From assembly GCF_011386835.1 (NCBI RefSeq), contig NC_088797.1:91274264-91338263 (forward strand): a DNA stretch of 64,000 bases. The letters are read 5' to 3'. The position numbers and the translations under genes were made by a program. This DNA comes from Chrysemys picta bellii. Its lineage: Eukaryota; Chordata; Testudines; Emydidae. The notes under the pieces were generated by a model, which was not told the origin of the DNA, ran no database searches, and saw only the letters and a program-made list of their open reading frames with translations. Shown piece after piece: positions 46,515 to 58,018 of this stretch. The stretch's first letter is position 1; each line of letters starts with the position of its first letter.

Positions 46515-47660
46515 AGCAACTCCTCATTCAAGAAATCAAGAACCTCCTATGCCTGGGGGCAGTAGAGTAGGTGCCTGCAGACTTGACGGGGAAAGGGTTC
46601 TACTCCCGCTATTTCCTAATCCCAAAAGCAAAAGGAGGCCTTAGACCCATTCTGGACCTGCGCCACCTCAACTAGACTCACAAGAAGTTGAAGTTTCACA
46701 TGGTCTCTCTGGCCTCCATTATTCCCTCCCTGGATCTTTATGAACACCCAGCCAGCCGCTAGCTATAAAATCCCTCTTAGTAGCTGTTCTCTAATTGCTC
46801 TACCTATAAAGGGATAAAAAGTCTCACAGCTTAAGAAAGAGCTTGAGGGTACCCCACAGGAAGGAATTCCCAAGTGTGCCTTCCTGAGCTCTCAAAGGGG
46901 TTCTGCACTTGAGTGGTGGCAGCATCTACCAATCCAAGGTCAGAGAAAAGCTGTAACCTTGGGAGTTTAATACAAGCCTGGAGTGGCCAGTATTTTTACA
47001 ATCCTTGTGGGCCCCCACCTCCTGCACTCGAAATACCAGAGTGGAGAATTAGCCTTGACAGCCGCTCTCGACTTAAGACACATTTCCATTTTTCCAGGGC
47101 ATGGGCGTTTCCTCTGTTTTGTGTTGGGCCACCGACATTTTCATTTCACGGCACTACCCTTCAGTCTCTTGTCAGCCCCGAGAGTATTTACAAAGTGCAT
47201 AGCCCAGTGGACGCTTACCTGAAGCGCATAGGGGTGCAAATGTATCTGTACCTCATTGACTGGTTAATAAAGGGCCAATCTTGGGATCAGGTGCGGCATC
47301 ATCTCAACCTGGTTTGCTCCACCTGTCGCAACCTGTTTCTCCCTGTTAATATGCGAGAAAAAGTCGACCTTAATTTCAGTGCAATGCATAGAGTTTGTTG
47401 GAGGAGTTCTCGACTTTACTCAGGCCAGAGCCTTCCTCCCTGAGGCTTGGTTCAAAATCATGGCGGACCTGATCTTGTGCATGCACACCCACCCTCTCAC
47501 CACCAGTCACATGGTGGCCTGCACTTATGTGGTCCAGCACGCATGGCTCCACCTCAGGCCCCTGCAGCCCTGGCTGGTGTTAGTCTACATCCCCATCAGA
47601 CACAGCGTGGACCGTGTGGTCGGGGTCTTGGACCATGTACTGTCATCACTCACATGGTAA
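46515..47660 (+). pseudogene. DIRS reverse transcriptase, interrupted and catalytically altered
   Basis: The N-terminal part reads LLIQEIKNLLCLGAVE, a stop, then GFYSRYFLIPKAKGGLRPIL (to about 46,670). After an insert at 46,741-47,060 it resumes with ALDLRHISIF, the motif A region, and RFLCFVLGHRHFHF. Motif C at 47,249-47,260 reads Y-L-I-D where Y-L-D-D is expected, so one catalytic Asp is lost. A WLIKGQSWDQV segment follows. Frameshifts occur near 47,200 and 47,400. Confidence 0.85.
46741..47060. mobile_element. LTR-like insert (TG...CA, 320 bp) inside DIRS
   Basis: The insert starts tgaacaccc and ends cttgaca and lies between two parts of the DIRS reverse transcriptase. Its words tctcacagcttaagaaag and gtaaccttgggagtttaat belong to a dispersed turtle repeat as I recall it. 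No matching flanking duplication is visible (cttta against gccgc), so the LTR interpretation is tentative. Confidence 0.55.
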
Positions 47661-47672
47661 AAGAATCCTGCA

Positions 47673-48254
47673 TTGGTGTTGGAGAGAGTTCCCTTTGTGG
47701 CTCCATCCCTGTCTGTGTCCCTCATCTCCGATGCTTCGGGCTTGGGGTTGGGAGCTCACCTGGGCAATCTCCACATGCAAGATTGTTGCTCGAGTCATGA
47801 TCGCTCCCTACACATCAAGGTCCGGGAGCTCAGAGTGGTTCACCTGGCCTGCCAACCCTTCCTACGTCACACAAAAAGCAGCATGGTCCAGGTCCTGATG
47901 GACAATACAGTGGCTATGTTCTATATCAACAAGCAAGGCACAGCCAGATCATCTGCCCTTTGCCAGGAAGCCCTCAGGCTCTGGGACTTCTATGTACAAC
48001 ACGACATCCATCTTGTAGCTGCACACCTTCCCAGGGCCAGGAACAATTTGGCAGATTGCCTCAGCAGGACCTTCTCATCTCGCCACAAATGGTCCCTCCA
48101 TCTGGAAGTGGTCAGCCTCATCTTCCAGAGGTGGGGAACTCCCCAGGCGCACCTGTTTGCGTCCAAGCAGAACAGGAAATGCCAAGTTTTCTGCTCAATT
48201 CAGGGGATGGACAGAGGCTCACTGTCAGATGCTTCTCTGCTCCTGTGCCACTAA
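47673..48254 (+). pseudogene. DIRS RNase H domain
   Basis: A 193-codon open frame. It contains LISDASGLGLGAHLG (first Asp), LHIKVRELRVVHLACQ (Glu), VLMDNTVAMFYINKQG (second Asp) and ARNNLADCLSRTF (last Asp), the D-E-D-D set of retroelement RNase H in DIRS order. A WGTPQAHLFASKQN segment follows, which is typical of DIRS downstream of RNase H. The frame begins at a Met by chance and is not an independent gene. The domain is the best preserved part of the element, although the reverse transcriptase before it is dead. Confidence 0.88.
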
Positions 48255-48395
48255 TTCACAAAGTCCTCATGAACATCAAGCAGGACAGGGCGAAGGTGAT
48301 CCTCATAGTGCCGGCTTGGCTGCGCCAGCACTGGTTTGTATGCTGCTGGACCTCTTGGTGGCTGCTCCGTTACAGCTGCCACTCACGAAAAAGTA

Positions 48396-49335
48396 GGTAA
48401 CCATTTTTCCATGCTTAGATTCTTGGTCAGTGAAGACCAACAAGACTGGGATATGAAGACAACTTTTTTTTGTCTTTGCATATAACACCAGCTGGCACTC
48501 AACTATCCATTACTCTACTTACAAGATTATTTTTGAACTCTGAAACACATGCTTCTCTGGGACTTGATGTTTGGGCAGCAAGAACTGTCAAGGCCTCCTG
48601 TATCTACACCAGTGAGAGATGCAGAGAAGTTTATATGAGTGACCTGAGAATAGCATTCCAGAAGGTGGAGGAACCGATGAGATGAAAGTGGAGCATGCTA
48701 GTCACAAGATGCCAGGATGTAGGTGAATTACATGCCCATCCAGGAATGAAGGGTGTGGGCATGCAACAACAAGTGTGGGGAAAAAGCCCCAAACTTATTC
48801 CTTTTTCAAGTAATTTAAAAACTAAACAACTTATCCTTGCTGATACAAAAAAACAAAACAAAAAAACACACCCTAATCCCTTTGAAGTTCATCAAGAACT
48901 GGTGCACAAGTTCAACGAAAGAAAGGGGAGGACTGATGACGATGCTCAACAACTATCTGAGAGGGATGCAAAAGAGGATTTGGAGGTATCCTAGCAAGTT
49001 TCCTGTGGCTCGTAATGGTAGACCAGTTCTGGAGGAGGAATTGCCAGTGTCTCCTTGGGACCTCAAAACAGTGCTGTCCTCAAAAATCTGTTCATAACAG
49101 ATAACCTAACTAGAAGATATGAACCCTGCACTCATTGATCATCTAAATCCAGCTGAGTAATGTTTCCATGACTGAATACAGTACTCAAGCAGGCAGACCA
49201 ACACCAAAACCTCTGTGCATGGCCGAGTACCTGGATTCCTATGAGTCACTTTTAAATTCTTATTTAACTGAAGGGGGTAAATTGTAATGATTAACGCAGA
49301 CAAGACTTCCACCAATAGATGGTGCTGTATCTTAA
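48396..49335. other. No gene identified; several short frames
   Basis: Frames at 48,470-48,685, 48,695-48,994 and 48,837-49,097 (71-99 codons) have charged, non-repetitive composition but no domain I recognise. They may be remnants of an unnamed retroelement. Confidence 0.4.
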
Positions 49336-49450
49336 GGCTGGTCTACACAAACAGTTCATTGCAAGCTGTGGTGTGAATCTACCTCACACTAGTCTACCAC
49401 AGACTAACTGTCCATGTGGACCCTGCTGACACCCATTGGTTAATTTAAAA
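49336..49450. repeat. Harbinger-type MITE fragment
   Basis: It begins ttaaggctggtctacacaaa, which resembles the end of the MITE at 56,856 (tta gccctggtctacact). The other end is unclear. Confidence 0.45.
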
Positions 49451-50194
49451 GAGCACTATATCAAACCATATTAATAAACTGTTACAATTAATTTTTCATG
49501 TAATCAAACACTTAGTGTTATGTAGTTGTCTTGCATGTCGTTACAGGGATTTAGGAGGAAGGTCAGTCCTGCTTTTGTGTGCTGAAGTTGGCACTCAGTG
49601 TGTCAATAAATCCCTGTGATTCTATAAGTGATTATATCCTGAAGTCAAGAATCAGCTATTACCAACAAAAACAGATTAGCTGGTAAATGTTCATAAATGT
49701 ACATGAGAAGCCTTACAGATATCAATAGACTTACTAATTCTTTCATTTGTTTTCACTAACTGTACAGACAGAAATATAATTTTTTTTAGTGTTAGAGCTG
49801 AAATATAACGGGATTAGGTCAAAAAAAATTTGTGGTAATACTTTGTGTCCATCTCTCATTCCATTATCTTATTTTATTATTTTTAAACATTGTGTGCAAA
49901 TGTAGCTTTCATCATGAAATTTATTTGTTTGGCAGTTCTGTAGATTGTAGTACACTATCCATAGAACAGTTACTGCATAGACACAGGCATTTTAGGGTGT
50001 TTTTTTTTTCAAAAGCATTCAGAATTGGCCTGACTTCTCGGATTGAAATCTATGGGAGTTTTCCCATCTACTTTGATGGGAACAGTTAGACCATTGAAAA
50101 CCTCATCTTAAGCTTCCTCACTAAGCAGGAGTACCTGACCTTAAATAACTGTGCAAAGTTAGATGATTTCTCTGTCCATTTATTATTTTAGTGC
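49451..50194. other. No gene seen
   Basis: AT-rich, short frames only. Confidence 0.45.
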
Positions 50195-51996
50195 ATGGTT
50201 TCTCTGCTGAGACTGCCAATGAATTGGCAAAGATGAGTACAAAAGAATACCTCAAGCACTGTAGGGGGAAAATCAGACAGGCTAACGCACAACATGAGTT
50301 ACACCTAACAAAGGCCATAAAAGGCAATAAGAAGAGATTCTGTAAATATATTGAGAGGTAGAGAAAGATGAGGGCAAGTATAGGTCCACTACTTTGCTGG
50401 GAAGAAGAGCTAATAATGGATGACACCATTAAAAGCTGAAGTGTTGCATATTTATTTTTCTGCAGTATTCACTAGACAGTTGAATTGTGATGAGACACTT
50501 AACACAATTAATATTAACATCAAGAGAGAAGGAAAACAAGTCAGAAAAGGGAAAGAACAGAAAGAATATTTAGATAAGTTAGATGTGTTCAAGTCAGCAG
50601 GACCTGATAAAGTTCACCCTAGGATACTTAATGAACTAGCTGAAACCGTCTCAGAACATTAGCTATTTATCTTTGAGAATTCATGGAGGATGGGTGAGGT
50701 CCCAGAGGTCTAGAGAGAGGCAAACATAGTATCGATCTTTAAAAAGAATAACAAGGAGGACCTGGGGAACTATAGATCAGTCATTGTAAATTCAATACCT
50801 GGAAACATACTGTAATAAATTATTAAACAATCAATGTATAAACACTAGAGGATAATAGGGTGGTAAGTAATAACCAACATGGATTTCTCATAAACCAGTC
50901 CTAGTGGCCCAACCTAATTTCCTTTCTTAATAGGGTTACTGGTTTAGTAGACATGGGGAAGCAGAGATGTGATATATCATGATTTTAGGAAGGCTTTTGA
51001 CGCAGTCCCACATAAGTCTCTTAAGCTAACTAAGGAATGTGGTCCAGATGAAGATACTATAAGGTGAGTTCTCAGCTGGTTGAAAGACCATACTCAAAGA
51101 GTAGTTATCAATATTTCACTGTCAAACTAGGAGGATGTTTGTTGTGGGGTCTCTCAGGGATCTCTTCTAGGTCCGCTATTCAATAATTGTATGTGTGAGT
51201 TGGATAATGGAGTGGAGATTATGCTTATAAAATTTGTAGATGACATCAAGCAGGGAGGGGTTGCCAGCACTTTGAAGGAGAGTATTATCATTCAAAATTA
51301 CTTTGATGAATTGGAGAATACTGAATTATATCTTGTTGATTTTTGACAAAGACAAGTGAAAAGTACTACACTTAGGAAGGAAAAATCAAACACACGGCTA
51401 CAAAATTTAGAATAATTGGCTAGGCATCAGCATTACAGAAAAGGAACTGGTGGGTGGATCACAAATTGTGGACTCGCAGACAATATGATGCAGTGTTAGG
51501 CAAATATTCTGTTCTGTCCAGTTTTTGGAGCTACACATTAGGAAAGATGTGGACATATTGGAGAGAGTCCACAGGAGGGGGGGGGGAGACTTAAAACTTG
51601 ACCTATGAGGAAAAGTTTTAAAAGAAAACCTAGTCATGTTTAGTCTTGAGAAAAGAAGACTGAAAGAGAGAAGTCTTCAAATATGTTCAGTATTGTTATA
51701 AAGAGGACTGTAATCAATTTTCTCCATGGTCACTGAAGTAATGGGCTTAATCTGCAGCAAGGGAGATTTTAGGTAAAACATGAGAAAAAAATTCTAACAA
51801 TAAGGATAGTTAGGTACTGGAGTAAGTTATCAAGGAAGGTTGTGGAATCTGCATAAGAAAAGGCTTTTCAGAAAAGGTTAGACACACATTTGTCCAGGAT
51901 GGTCTAAGTAAATTGAATACTACCTCAACCTGCTGGGATGGAGAAGATGATATCTTGACTTCCCTTCCAGCCCTACTTTTCTATGATTATATGATT
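50195..51996 (+). mobile_element. Third CR1 LINE, reverse transcriptase to 3' end
   Basis: Starts in the region before reverse transcriptase, passes the finger motif AGPDKVHPRILNELAETV (in the frame 50,420-50,662), a motif A region DFRKAFDAVPHK near 50,980-51,010, and motif C KFVDDIKQGG near 51,228-51,257 with both Asp kept. The 3' end reads cttgacttcccttccagccc and finishes in a short ctatgattatatgatttt repeat, the CR1 terminal octamer type. Stops and frameshifts make it inactive. Confidence 0.87.
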
Positions 51997-53100
51997 TTGC
52001 ATCCACTGTGATGGTAATTGTTGTAACTGAATGGAGACTGACAAATTAATTTCATATAAGCCATATGCCTCCAGATGGTAACAAATTTACTGTCCTGGAC
52101 TGGATTCAGACCTGCAACCCATTACCGGTATCCTCAGCTGCTACTACTACATTCTGCTACAGTAATGTACAGTCAATGGCCCCAAACAGACTCCTTCCCT
52201 TGTCCACCTTGGTTTCCCAGGATTGTCATGTATTTTAATATAATGAAAAGCAGCACCCAATTCAGTGCTCCCCAGAAAAGTCCCAAAATTTCCTCCCATC
52301 CTAGGGAACAAGGCTTGGTCACATACCTCACCTGCTTCCTTCCAGGTTCTTACAGAAGCCGCTCCAGGTGCCTGTTCTGTTCCCATTGAAGTGGTGGTAG
52401 TGCAGTATCCCAGTTGTGGGGACAAAGGCTTGTTTTCACAATCATTCTCTGCTCCGTGTATTCTCAACAACAGCATTGCCAGCAAGGACATTATGGGATA
52501 AGAGGTTTAACAGAATGTGAGGGGAAGATGTGAGGAACCTCTGTATTGCAAATCTTTTGAGACTCTGAATAAAATAGGTATATTAAAGTAACCTAAAATT
52601 TATCAGAATGTGAACACAATCATCCAGTAATCCCCAGACTCATGACTCACTTGGACAATTTATGGTATAATCTTTTTTAAATGCTGGTAACTATGACCAT
52701 GAGTTGGCCTGGATTCCAAAAGTGTGGAGAGAGAACAGGTCACATTAAAGTCCAAGGAGTTTCAGGTGCTCAGCACTTTGAAAAGTCAAGTTATCTACTC
52801 ATTAAGTCTGGTACAAATTGTTACTTTTAGTTTGTTTTTCTGCTCTAATAATGATGGAATGGATATTTTATGACTGTTTAAAAATTAGGTGCAATAGATG
52901 ACTGAAAAGAATAGAGCCGTCCATGCTGTTACTCTGCTCTAGATCTTTGAACTATAAATGTTTTTGGTGTCAGGCACCAAGAAAATTATTGGAGCAAATG
53001 GACATCCCTTCTCGCAGAATAACATCCAAACAACAAAGATTTTTGTATGAAGGGATTTCAAGAAAAAAAAATCTCTCAGGAGAACCAAAATAGGATGTTT
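51997..53100. other. No gene seen
   Basis: The frames at 52,075-52,389 plus and 52,147-52,491 minus overlap each other and carry no motif. Confidence 0.45.
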
Positions 53101-53500
53101 TTAGCTTCCCAGCTGCCCACCTGAAAAGCTCTTGTCAATTTTACTTTTTAGAGGTAGTGAGTCAATTCTGCAGAAAGTGACATTGACAGGAGCCTTCTTG
53201 CATGGCTACAGGGGAGGCAGAGAGCTAGGGACCTCATCCTCCTGCCTCCCTCCTCAGCTTCAGAACTGGAGACCCCCCCAGGCACTAAACCTCTCCCCCA
53301 GCTTCAGCAGCTGGAGAGACAGAGAGCTGGAGTGTTCAGCCTCTGCAGCCCTGGAGCTGGGGAGTAAGCAGAGAGTTAGGCTTGGCAGCCATTCTGTCTG
53401 TAGTCAGAAAGTGAAAGTGACAAGAACCTTTCAGCGGGGCATCTAGGAAACTGTCATTTCCATTTTCTTAATGAAAAATTGAAAAAAAAAAAAAAAACCT
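53101..53500. repeat. Unclassified dispersed repeat
   Basis: GC-rich interior between AT-rich flanks. Similar phrases lie near the two ends: gaaagtgacattgacaggagcc and aagtgaaagtgacaagaacc, in direct orientation. I cannot name the family. Confidence 0.4.
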
Positions 53501-54524
53501 GTGTAGTAACAAAGGCAGTCTGCAAGCGGCAGTATAAATTTGGAAACTGCAGAAATGTCTAAACAAATTAACAAATTGTGTTGGGTATATTGCAAGAATA
53601 TTTCATGACCCAGGGGGACCCAACAACTGGAAGAGTCTGTGTAGGTCTACAGAAATGGCCATCAGTAAGAAGTGTATTATTGAGAGATGCATCAACAGCC
53701 CTAAATACTATATACTTTGGTACACTGTGTTCCTGAGAGAACATAATTTCAGTGTTTAAATCCATTATCATGTCAAAAGTGTTTGTAGTCATACATACTA
53801 ATGTATGAAAACAGGGACTTCAGTCACCTCATAATTCATTTGTAACTAAAGTATACTACCTTGTCTGCAGTTGAGCTCTCTGAGAGGTATTTACTAGTAT
53901 TGGAAGAGTTCATTAGGCTTGGTGCAAACCTACTTTAAGTCACGGTGACCAGTGGCAGACATGCATTCCATTCCCTCTCTGTAGAGCCTCTTCTAATATA
54001 GTCCTTAGTATATTGCCCATTTGACACTGAAAAAGTAGACAACCAAGGATGTAGAAGATATGAGGGCAGGTTGCAGGGATTAAATGAATGATCAGGTGGC
54101 ATTAAACCTAACTTGTTAGCTATCTCCATAGTGAGGGGAAAGTGGGAAGAAACATTTCTTTGGACAGATATTGTGGTGTGATCAGGCCTTGTAAGCAGAT
54201 GAGAAGGTATGTTGCATGAAGACTTGTGACATCACCAACACAGACCTATTGGGTTGTCTTCCTTGACAATAATGTATACAATGAAGCTTTGAACCATAGA
54301 AAGACACAGAATCATGTCAACAGCTTGGTACTAAGACAAATTAGTGAGCGGGCTTGGATGGTGATCAGGTTCTATTTGCTCAGGCAACAGCACCGTAGTA
54401 ATTGCTGCTCAAATTTAGCCAAAGGGTGATGTGGGGATCCTAGACAATCACCATGAAAACTTTTTCATGTTGTTGTGTGGCAGAGGAAAGGGACCATGAA
54501 AATATAAAACCAGAGATAGCCTAG
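53501..54524. other. No gene seen
   Basis: Short frames only, no repeat recognised. Confidence 0.45.
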
Positions 54525-54595
54525 TGTATAATCAGAGGCAGATTAAGATTTATTGGGGCCAGAGCACAAAAAACACTTGTGCCCCCTTGTAAGCA

Positions 54596-55277
54596 TGTGG
54601 GACTCACCCCTGCGGTGCCTCCTTCTGGGAATTAGCTCTCCAGCCATCGGAGCACCCTCTGCAGGCCAGTATCCTGCTTTTCCTGGCCCCTGTGTCCCTC
54701 CTGGACCCACTGCCCCTTGCACGCTGGGGTGTTGCCCTTGGCAGTACACCCCTCAGTCTCTGGGTCTCCCCTCCCCAGGGAACCCCCACCCACTATCCCC
54801 ACCTCGCTTCAGTCGTAGGCTACTGCCAGTCACCAACTAGCCCCCGCTCCCTGGGGCAGACTGCAGTATAAATGCAACTCATCACAGGCAAGGGAGTTTG
54901 GACCTGCTGCCTCTGCCTACCCCTTTTGGGCTGCCCCCTGCAACCCCAGTACCTATTTGGCCTTCCACTAGGCCGCAGCCTGGGGGTTTCCAGGCCGGAG
55001 CTCCCTGGGCCTTCCCCCATCCCTGCTCCACCTCGGGTACCATGGTACGCTCCCAGCAGCCAGGTCCTTCCCTCTCAACAGGCCGGAGAGAGAGTCTGTC
55101 TGTGCTCCTGGCCCACTGCCCTGTTATAAGGGCCAGCCAGCTGAGCCTTGATTGCGGCGTGGCCTCAGCTGAGCTTACTTCCCCACTCAGCCTGGGAACT
55201 GCTTGCTCGCAGCCACCGCCCTCTCCTGGACTGTTTTAAGCCCTCTTAAGGCTGGAGCGGGTGACCACCCTGCTACA
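54596..55277. repeat. LTR-like repeat, second copy
   Basis: Homologous from tgtgg and actcacc to ctgctaca with 30,417-31,098; shared words include gaattagctctccag, actggggcagactgcag-type and ggagcgggtgac. It lies within the hAT element and is therefore younger than it. No flanking duplication was found. Confidence 0.7.
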
Positions 55278-55442
55278 CCCCTATATGCCAGGGACCCAGA
55301 GGTGCTGGAACTGCGTGGGCAGGGCTCCCCAGTATTACAAGTAGAAAGGCCATGCCCGCCCACAATTTAACATGGGAGTAGTAGCCTGGGGCAGGCATGG
55401 AGCGGCAGTGGCAGGGGCTGCGCTTTGTGGCGGGGAAGGTGA

Positions 55443-55582
55443 TCAGCTCCTAGGGTGACCAGATAGCAAGTGTGAAAAATCAGGACAGTGAGTGGGGGGT
55501 AATAGGAGCCTATATAAGAAAAAGCCCCAAATATCGGGACTGTCCCTATAAAATCAGGACATCTGGTCACCCTATCAGCTCC
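55443..55582. mobile_element. 124-bp hAT MITE with perfect 8-bp duplication
   Basis: The element 55,451-55,574 has ends tagggtgaccagata and atctggtcacccta and is flanked by tcagctcc at 55,443-55,450 and 55,575-55,582. Same family as 29,145-29,232. Confidence 0.93.
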
Positions 55583-56164
55583 CCTCCTGTGAACTGCAGC
55601 TCCTGCTTCCCAGTGAGGGACTGAGGTGGGCCTTAGCCCCTTTGCCACAGGGCTCTCCCCTGCTCCTCCTCCCTCCCACCCCAAGGCCCTACTCCCTGGC
55701 CAGGCCGGAGGCGGGCTGTCATGCTAAGAACGCCCAGGAATCCCGGACCGCTGTGGGGAGTCATGGACCCTCCACTTGCCCAGGGGGTGGGGACACGGAC
55801 TGGAGGCTGCTCTTGGGCACCACGGCACCTCTCCAGGGCAGGTGGAGGGTCCAGGGCTTTCCACAGTGGTCCAGGCTACTCGGGTGCCTCTAACCACAGC
55901 CCAGCTCTGGCTTCTGGCCTGGCCATGGGGCGGGGCCTCGGGGAAGAGAGGAGCAGGGATGGGGCCACAATACCGGCACTGGTGCCCCCCACCCAACAGG
56001 TTCTGGTTCTCCTGTGGGGGCCCCCAAATTGACTATGGCCCCTAGGCCCAAACCTCATGGACCCATATATTAATCCTCCAATGTGTATAATCCCTCAGAA
56101 TCCAAACACATGTTGAGAAACTCTTTCAACACACCCTGGTCTGCTTTGTGAAGGGAAGTCATGA

Positions 56165-56379
56165 TTCTAGGGCAATGTTTCCCAAACTTGGGACGCCGCT
56201 TGTTTAGGGAAAGCCCCTGGCGGGCTGGGCCGGTTTGTTTACCTGCCATGTCTGCAGGTCTGGCCGATCGTGGCTCACACTGGCTGTGGTTCGCTGCTCC
56301 AGGCTAATGGGAGCTGCTGGAAGCAGCGCGGGCCGAGGGATGTGCTGGCGTCCCAAGTTTGGGAAACACTGCTCTAGGG
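56165..56379. mobile_element. hAT-type MITE with 8-bp duplication
   Basis: The element 56,173-56,371 starts caatgtttcccaaacttggg and ends cccaagtttgggaaacactg, a 20-bp inverted repeat with one mismatch. The flanks are ttctaggg (56,165-56,172) and ctctaggg (56,372-56,379), one change in eight. Confidence 0.92.
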
Positions 56380-56852
56380 TATATATGTTGCAAAAGAAGA
56401 TGTGTTCTTAACTTGGTGTAGCTAAACTGTGGTAGCAAACTTGGGTTAAAATAACAGCAAAGACTCAGCAGCTCAGCTTTTAACTTGGGTTAGCAGATCA
56501 AGTTAAAGCCTGTAGGGGAACCTGGGGTTGAACTCACTAGAGACCTTACAGCAGCGAAGCTGTGCCTCTCTATGCCGACGGGAAAGAGCTCTCCTATTGA
56601 CACAATTGTATGTTGGCAGGAGAAGCTGTCCTGCTGAGATAGCTCTGTGCACGCTACCACTTACGCTGGTGAAACTTACATTGCTATGGAGTGTGTTTTT
56701 TTCTTACCCCTAAGAGTCATAAGTTTTGCCAAGATAAGTGGTAGTGTAGACATGGGCTTAGTCTTCTCTGCTACTTGAACCTGATTTAGCTAATGCGAGT
56801 TAGCTAACCCAAGTTAAGAATGTACCCCTTTTTTTGCAATGTAGATATACTC
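56376..56852. repeat. Harbinger-like MITE
   Basis: The left end agggtatatatgttgcaaaa is matched in inverse by ttttgcaatgtagatatactc at the right (about 56,830-56,852). It contains gtagtgtagacatgggctta inside, suggesting a further nested end of the same type. It abuts the next element. Confidence 0.6.
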
Positions 56853-57150
56853 TTAGCCCTGGTCTACACTGGGGTGGGGGCAGAGGATCAATCTAAGTTA
56901 CACAACTTCAGCTACGTGAATAATGTAGCTGAAGTCAATGTACTTAGATCGCCTCACTGTGGTGTCTTCACCGTGGTGAGTCGACTGCTGCCGCTCCCCC
57001 GTCGACTCTGCCTGCGCCTCTCGCGGCGCTGGAGAACAGGAGTCGACGGGAGAGCGCTCGGGGGTTGATTTATCGCATCTAGACTAGACTAGATCCCCGC
57101 TGGATCAATTGCTGTCCGCTGATCTGGCGGGTAATGTAGACATACCCTTA
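56853..57150. mobile_element. Harbinger-type MITE with TTA duplication
   Basis: The element 56,856-57,147 starts gccctggtctacact and ends atgtagacataccc. It lies between TTA at 56,853-56,855 and TTA at 57,148-57,150, the 3-bp duplication used by Harbinger elements. The interior has cgtcgactc and gatcgcctc words of a common turtle MITE. Confidence 0.75.
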
Positions 57151-57309
57151 GATTCTGTTCCCAGCTTTGGGGAAGGGAGCTGAATCTGCTTGTTAGAACA
57201 AGGAGAGTGGGCTAGCCCTCAGATTACAGGAGGATTGCTAGTTCATATACTTGGAGAGTCGTCTTCTCACCAGTAGACTACACTCCCATTCCTTCTTGCA
57301 AGTCTGGAA

Positions 57310-57311
<2 letters not shown>

Positions 57312-57359
<48 letters not shown>
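57312..57359 (+). repeat. (GT)24 microsatellite
   Basis: Uninterrupted GT repeat of about 48 bp. It creates a minus-strand frame with a run of Thr-His codons that is not a gene. Confidence 0.97.
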
Positions 57360-57360
<1 letters not shown>

Positions 57361-57988
57361 GGGAAACTTGGGTAGCATGAAGTACTGAAGGAGAAAGTAG
57401 CAAAAGGCCTTTATTGAATCTGTGTTTGTTGATAAACTTCCTTCAATATTCACCAGCTCCAAAGGAGAAGCACACTGTAGCTCCTTTGTTACTCCTGAAA
57501 TGAACAAAGCATTCTGTCCTACAAGCTGTCTCAGTTCCTGAGAATCAATCACTGAGGCATGATGAAAGTTTTTTTTCCAGTTCCCCTATTGTGCACTAAG
57601 GTAATTCAGACAAAAGGAGTCCTTTACTGCCTTTTTTTATCTTAAGGGTATTGGATTCCTCAGCATAAGTGGGAGGTTGTGAAAATTGCTTTTGCAGGAA
57701 AAGTAAAAATAAATAAATAAAAAGATAATTAGGGCCAAATGCAGAGCCAATGTATAAGTTAGACTCCGTTAAATCCAGGTTTCTTTAGGTCTACTTACAC
57801 CTACTTCCCAATGTGTAAATGAGAGTAAAGGAATTAATGTTGGTGTAACTTACACACTGAGGAGCTGTAAGAATCTCTAAATCAGAGGATGGCTCAATTA
57901 TTAATACTGTCTTGCATCCTTTTGTTAGTAACTTTTCTATACTCTTACTCTGGCCTCTTGGCATACATGTTACACCAATGTACTATAC
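57360..57988. other. No gene seen
   Basis: Around 57,733-57,830 (agggccaaatgcagagcc) there is faint similarity to the foldback type at 8,754. Otherwise unclassified. Confidence 0.4.
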
Positions 57989-58018
57989 TATATATATATA
58001 CAGAGAGAGAGAGAGAGA
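57989..58018. repeat. (TA)n(GA)n microsatellite
   Basis: Six TA units followed by about nine GA units, directly at the 3' end of the adjacent SINE. Confidence 0.9.

Larger units (their letters stand above)
44090..48395 (+). mobile_element. DIRS-type retrotransposon, 3'-truncated, decayed
   Basis: In order: a gag-like region (44,100-46,480), reverse transcriptase (46,515-47,660, split by an insert) and RNase H (47,673-48,254), then the spacer after RNase H (to about 48,390). Similarity ends at 48,395, before the tyrosine recombinase that DIRS elements use instead of an integrase. No inverted terminal repeats were found. The recognisable order and the RNase H sequence make DIRS far more likely than gypsy. 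Confidence 0.85.
54525..56091. mobile_element. 1.55-kb non-autonomous hAT with 8-bp duplication and two nested elements
   Basis: The element 54,533-56,083 starts cagaggcagattaagat and ends atattaatcctccaatg, an inverted pair. It is flanked by tgtataat at 54,525-54,532 and 56,084-56,091, a perfect 8-bp duplication. It contains an LTR-like repeat (54,596-55,277) and a small hAT MITE (55,451-55,574). The interior 55,600-55,960 is homologous to 25,490-25,830. No transposase is encoded; its GC-rich frames of up to 113 codons are artefacts. Confidence 0.88.

Noticed and set aside
54466..54490. tgtggcagagg as the start of the LTR copy at 54.6 kb
   Set aside because: It lies outside the hAT duplication at 54,525, whereas the LTR-like homology is inside, so the match is coincidental.
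57238..57552. Minus-strand 104-codon frame with a Thr-His run
   Set aside because: It is created by the GT microsatellite.
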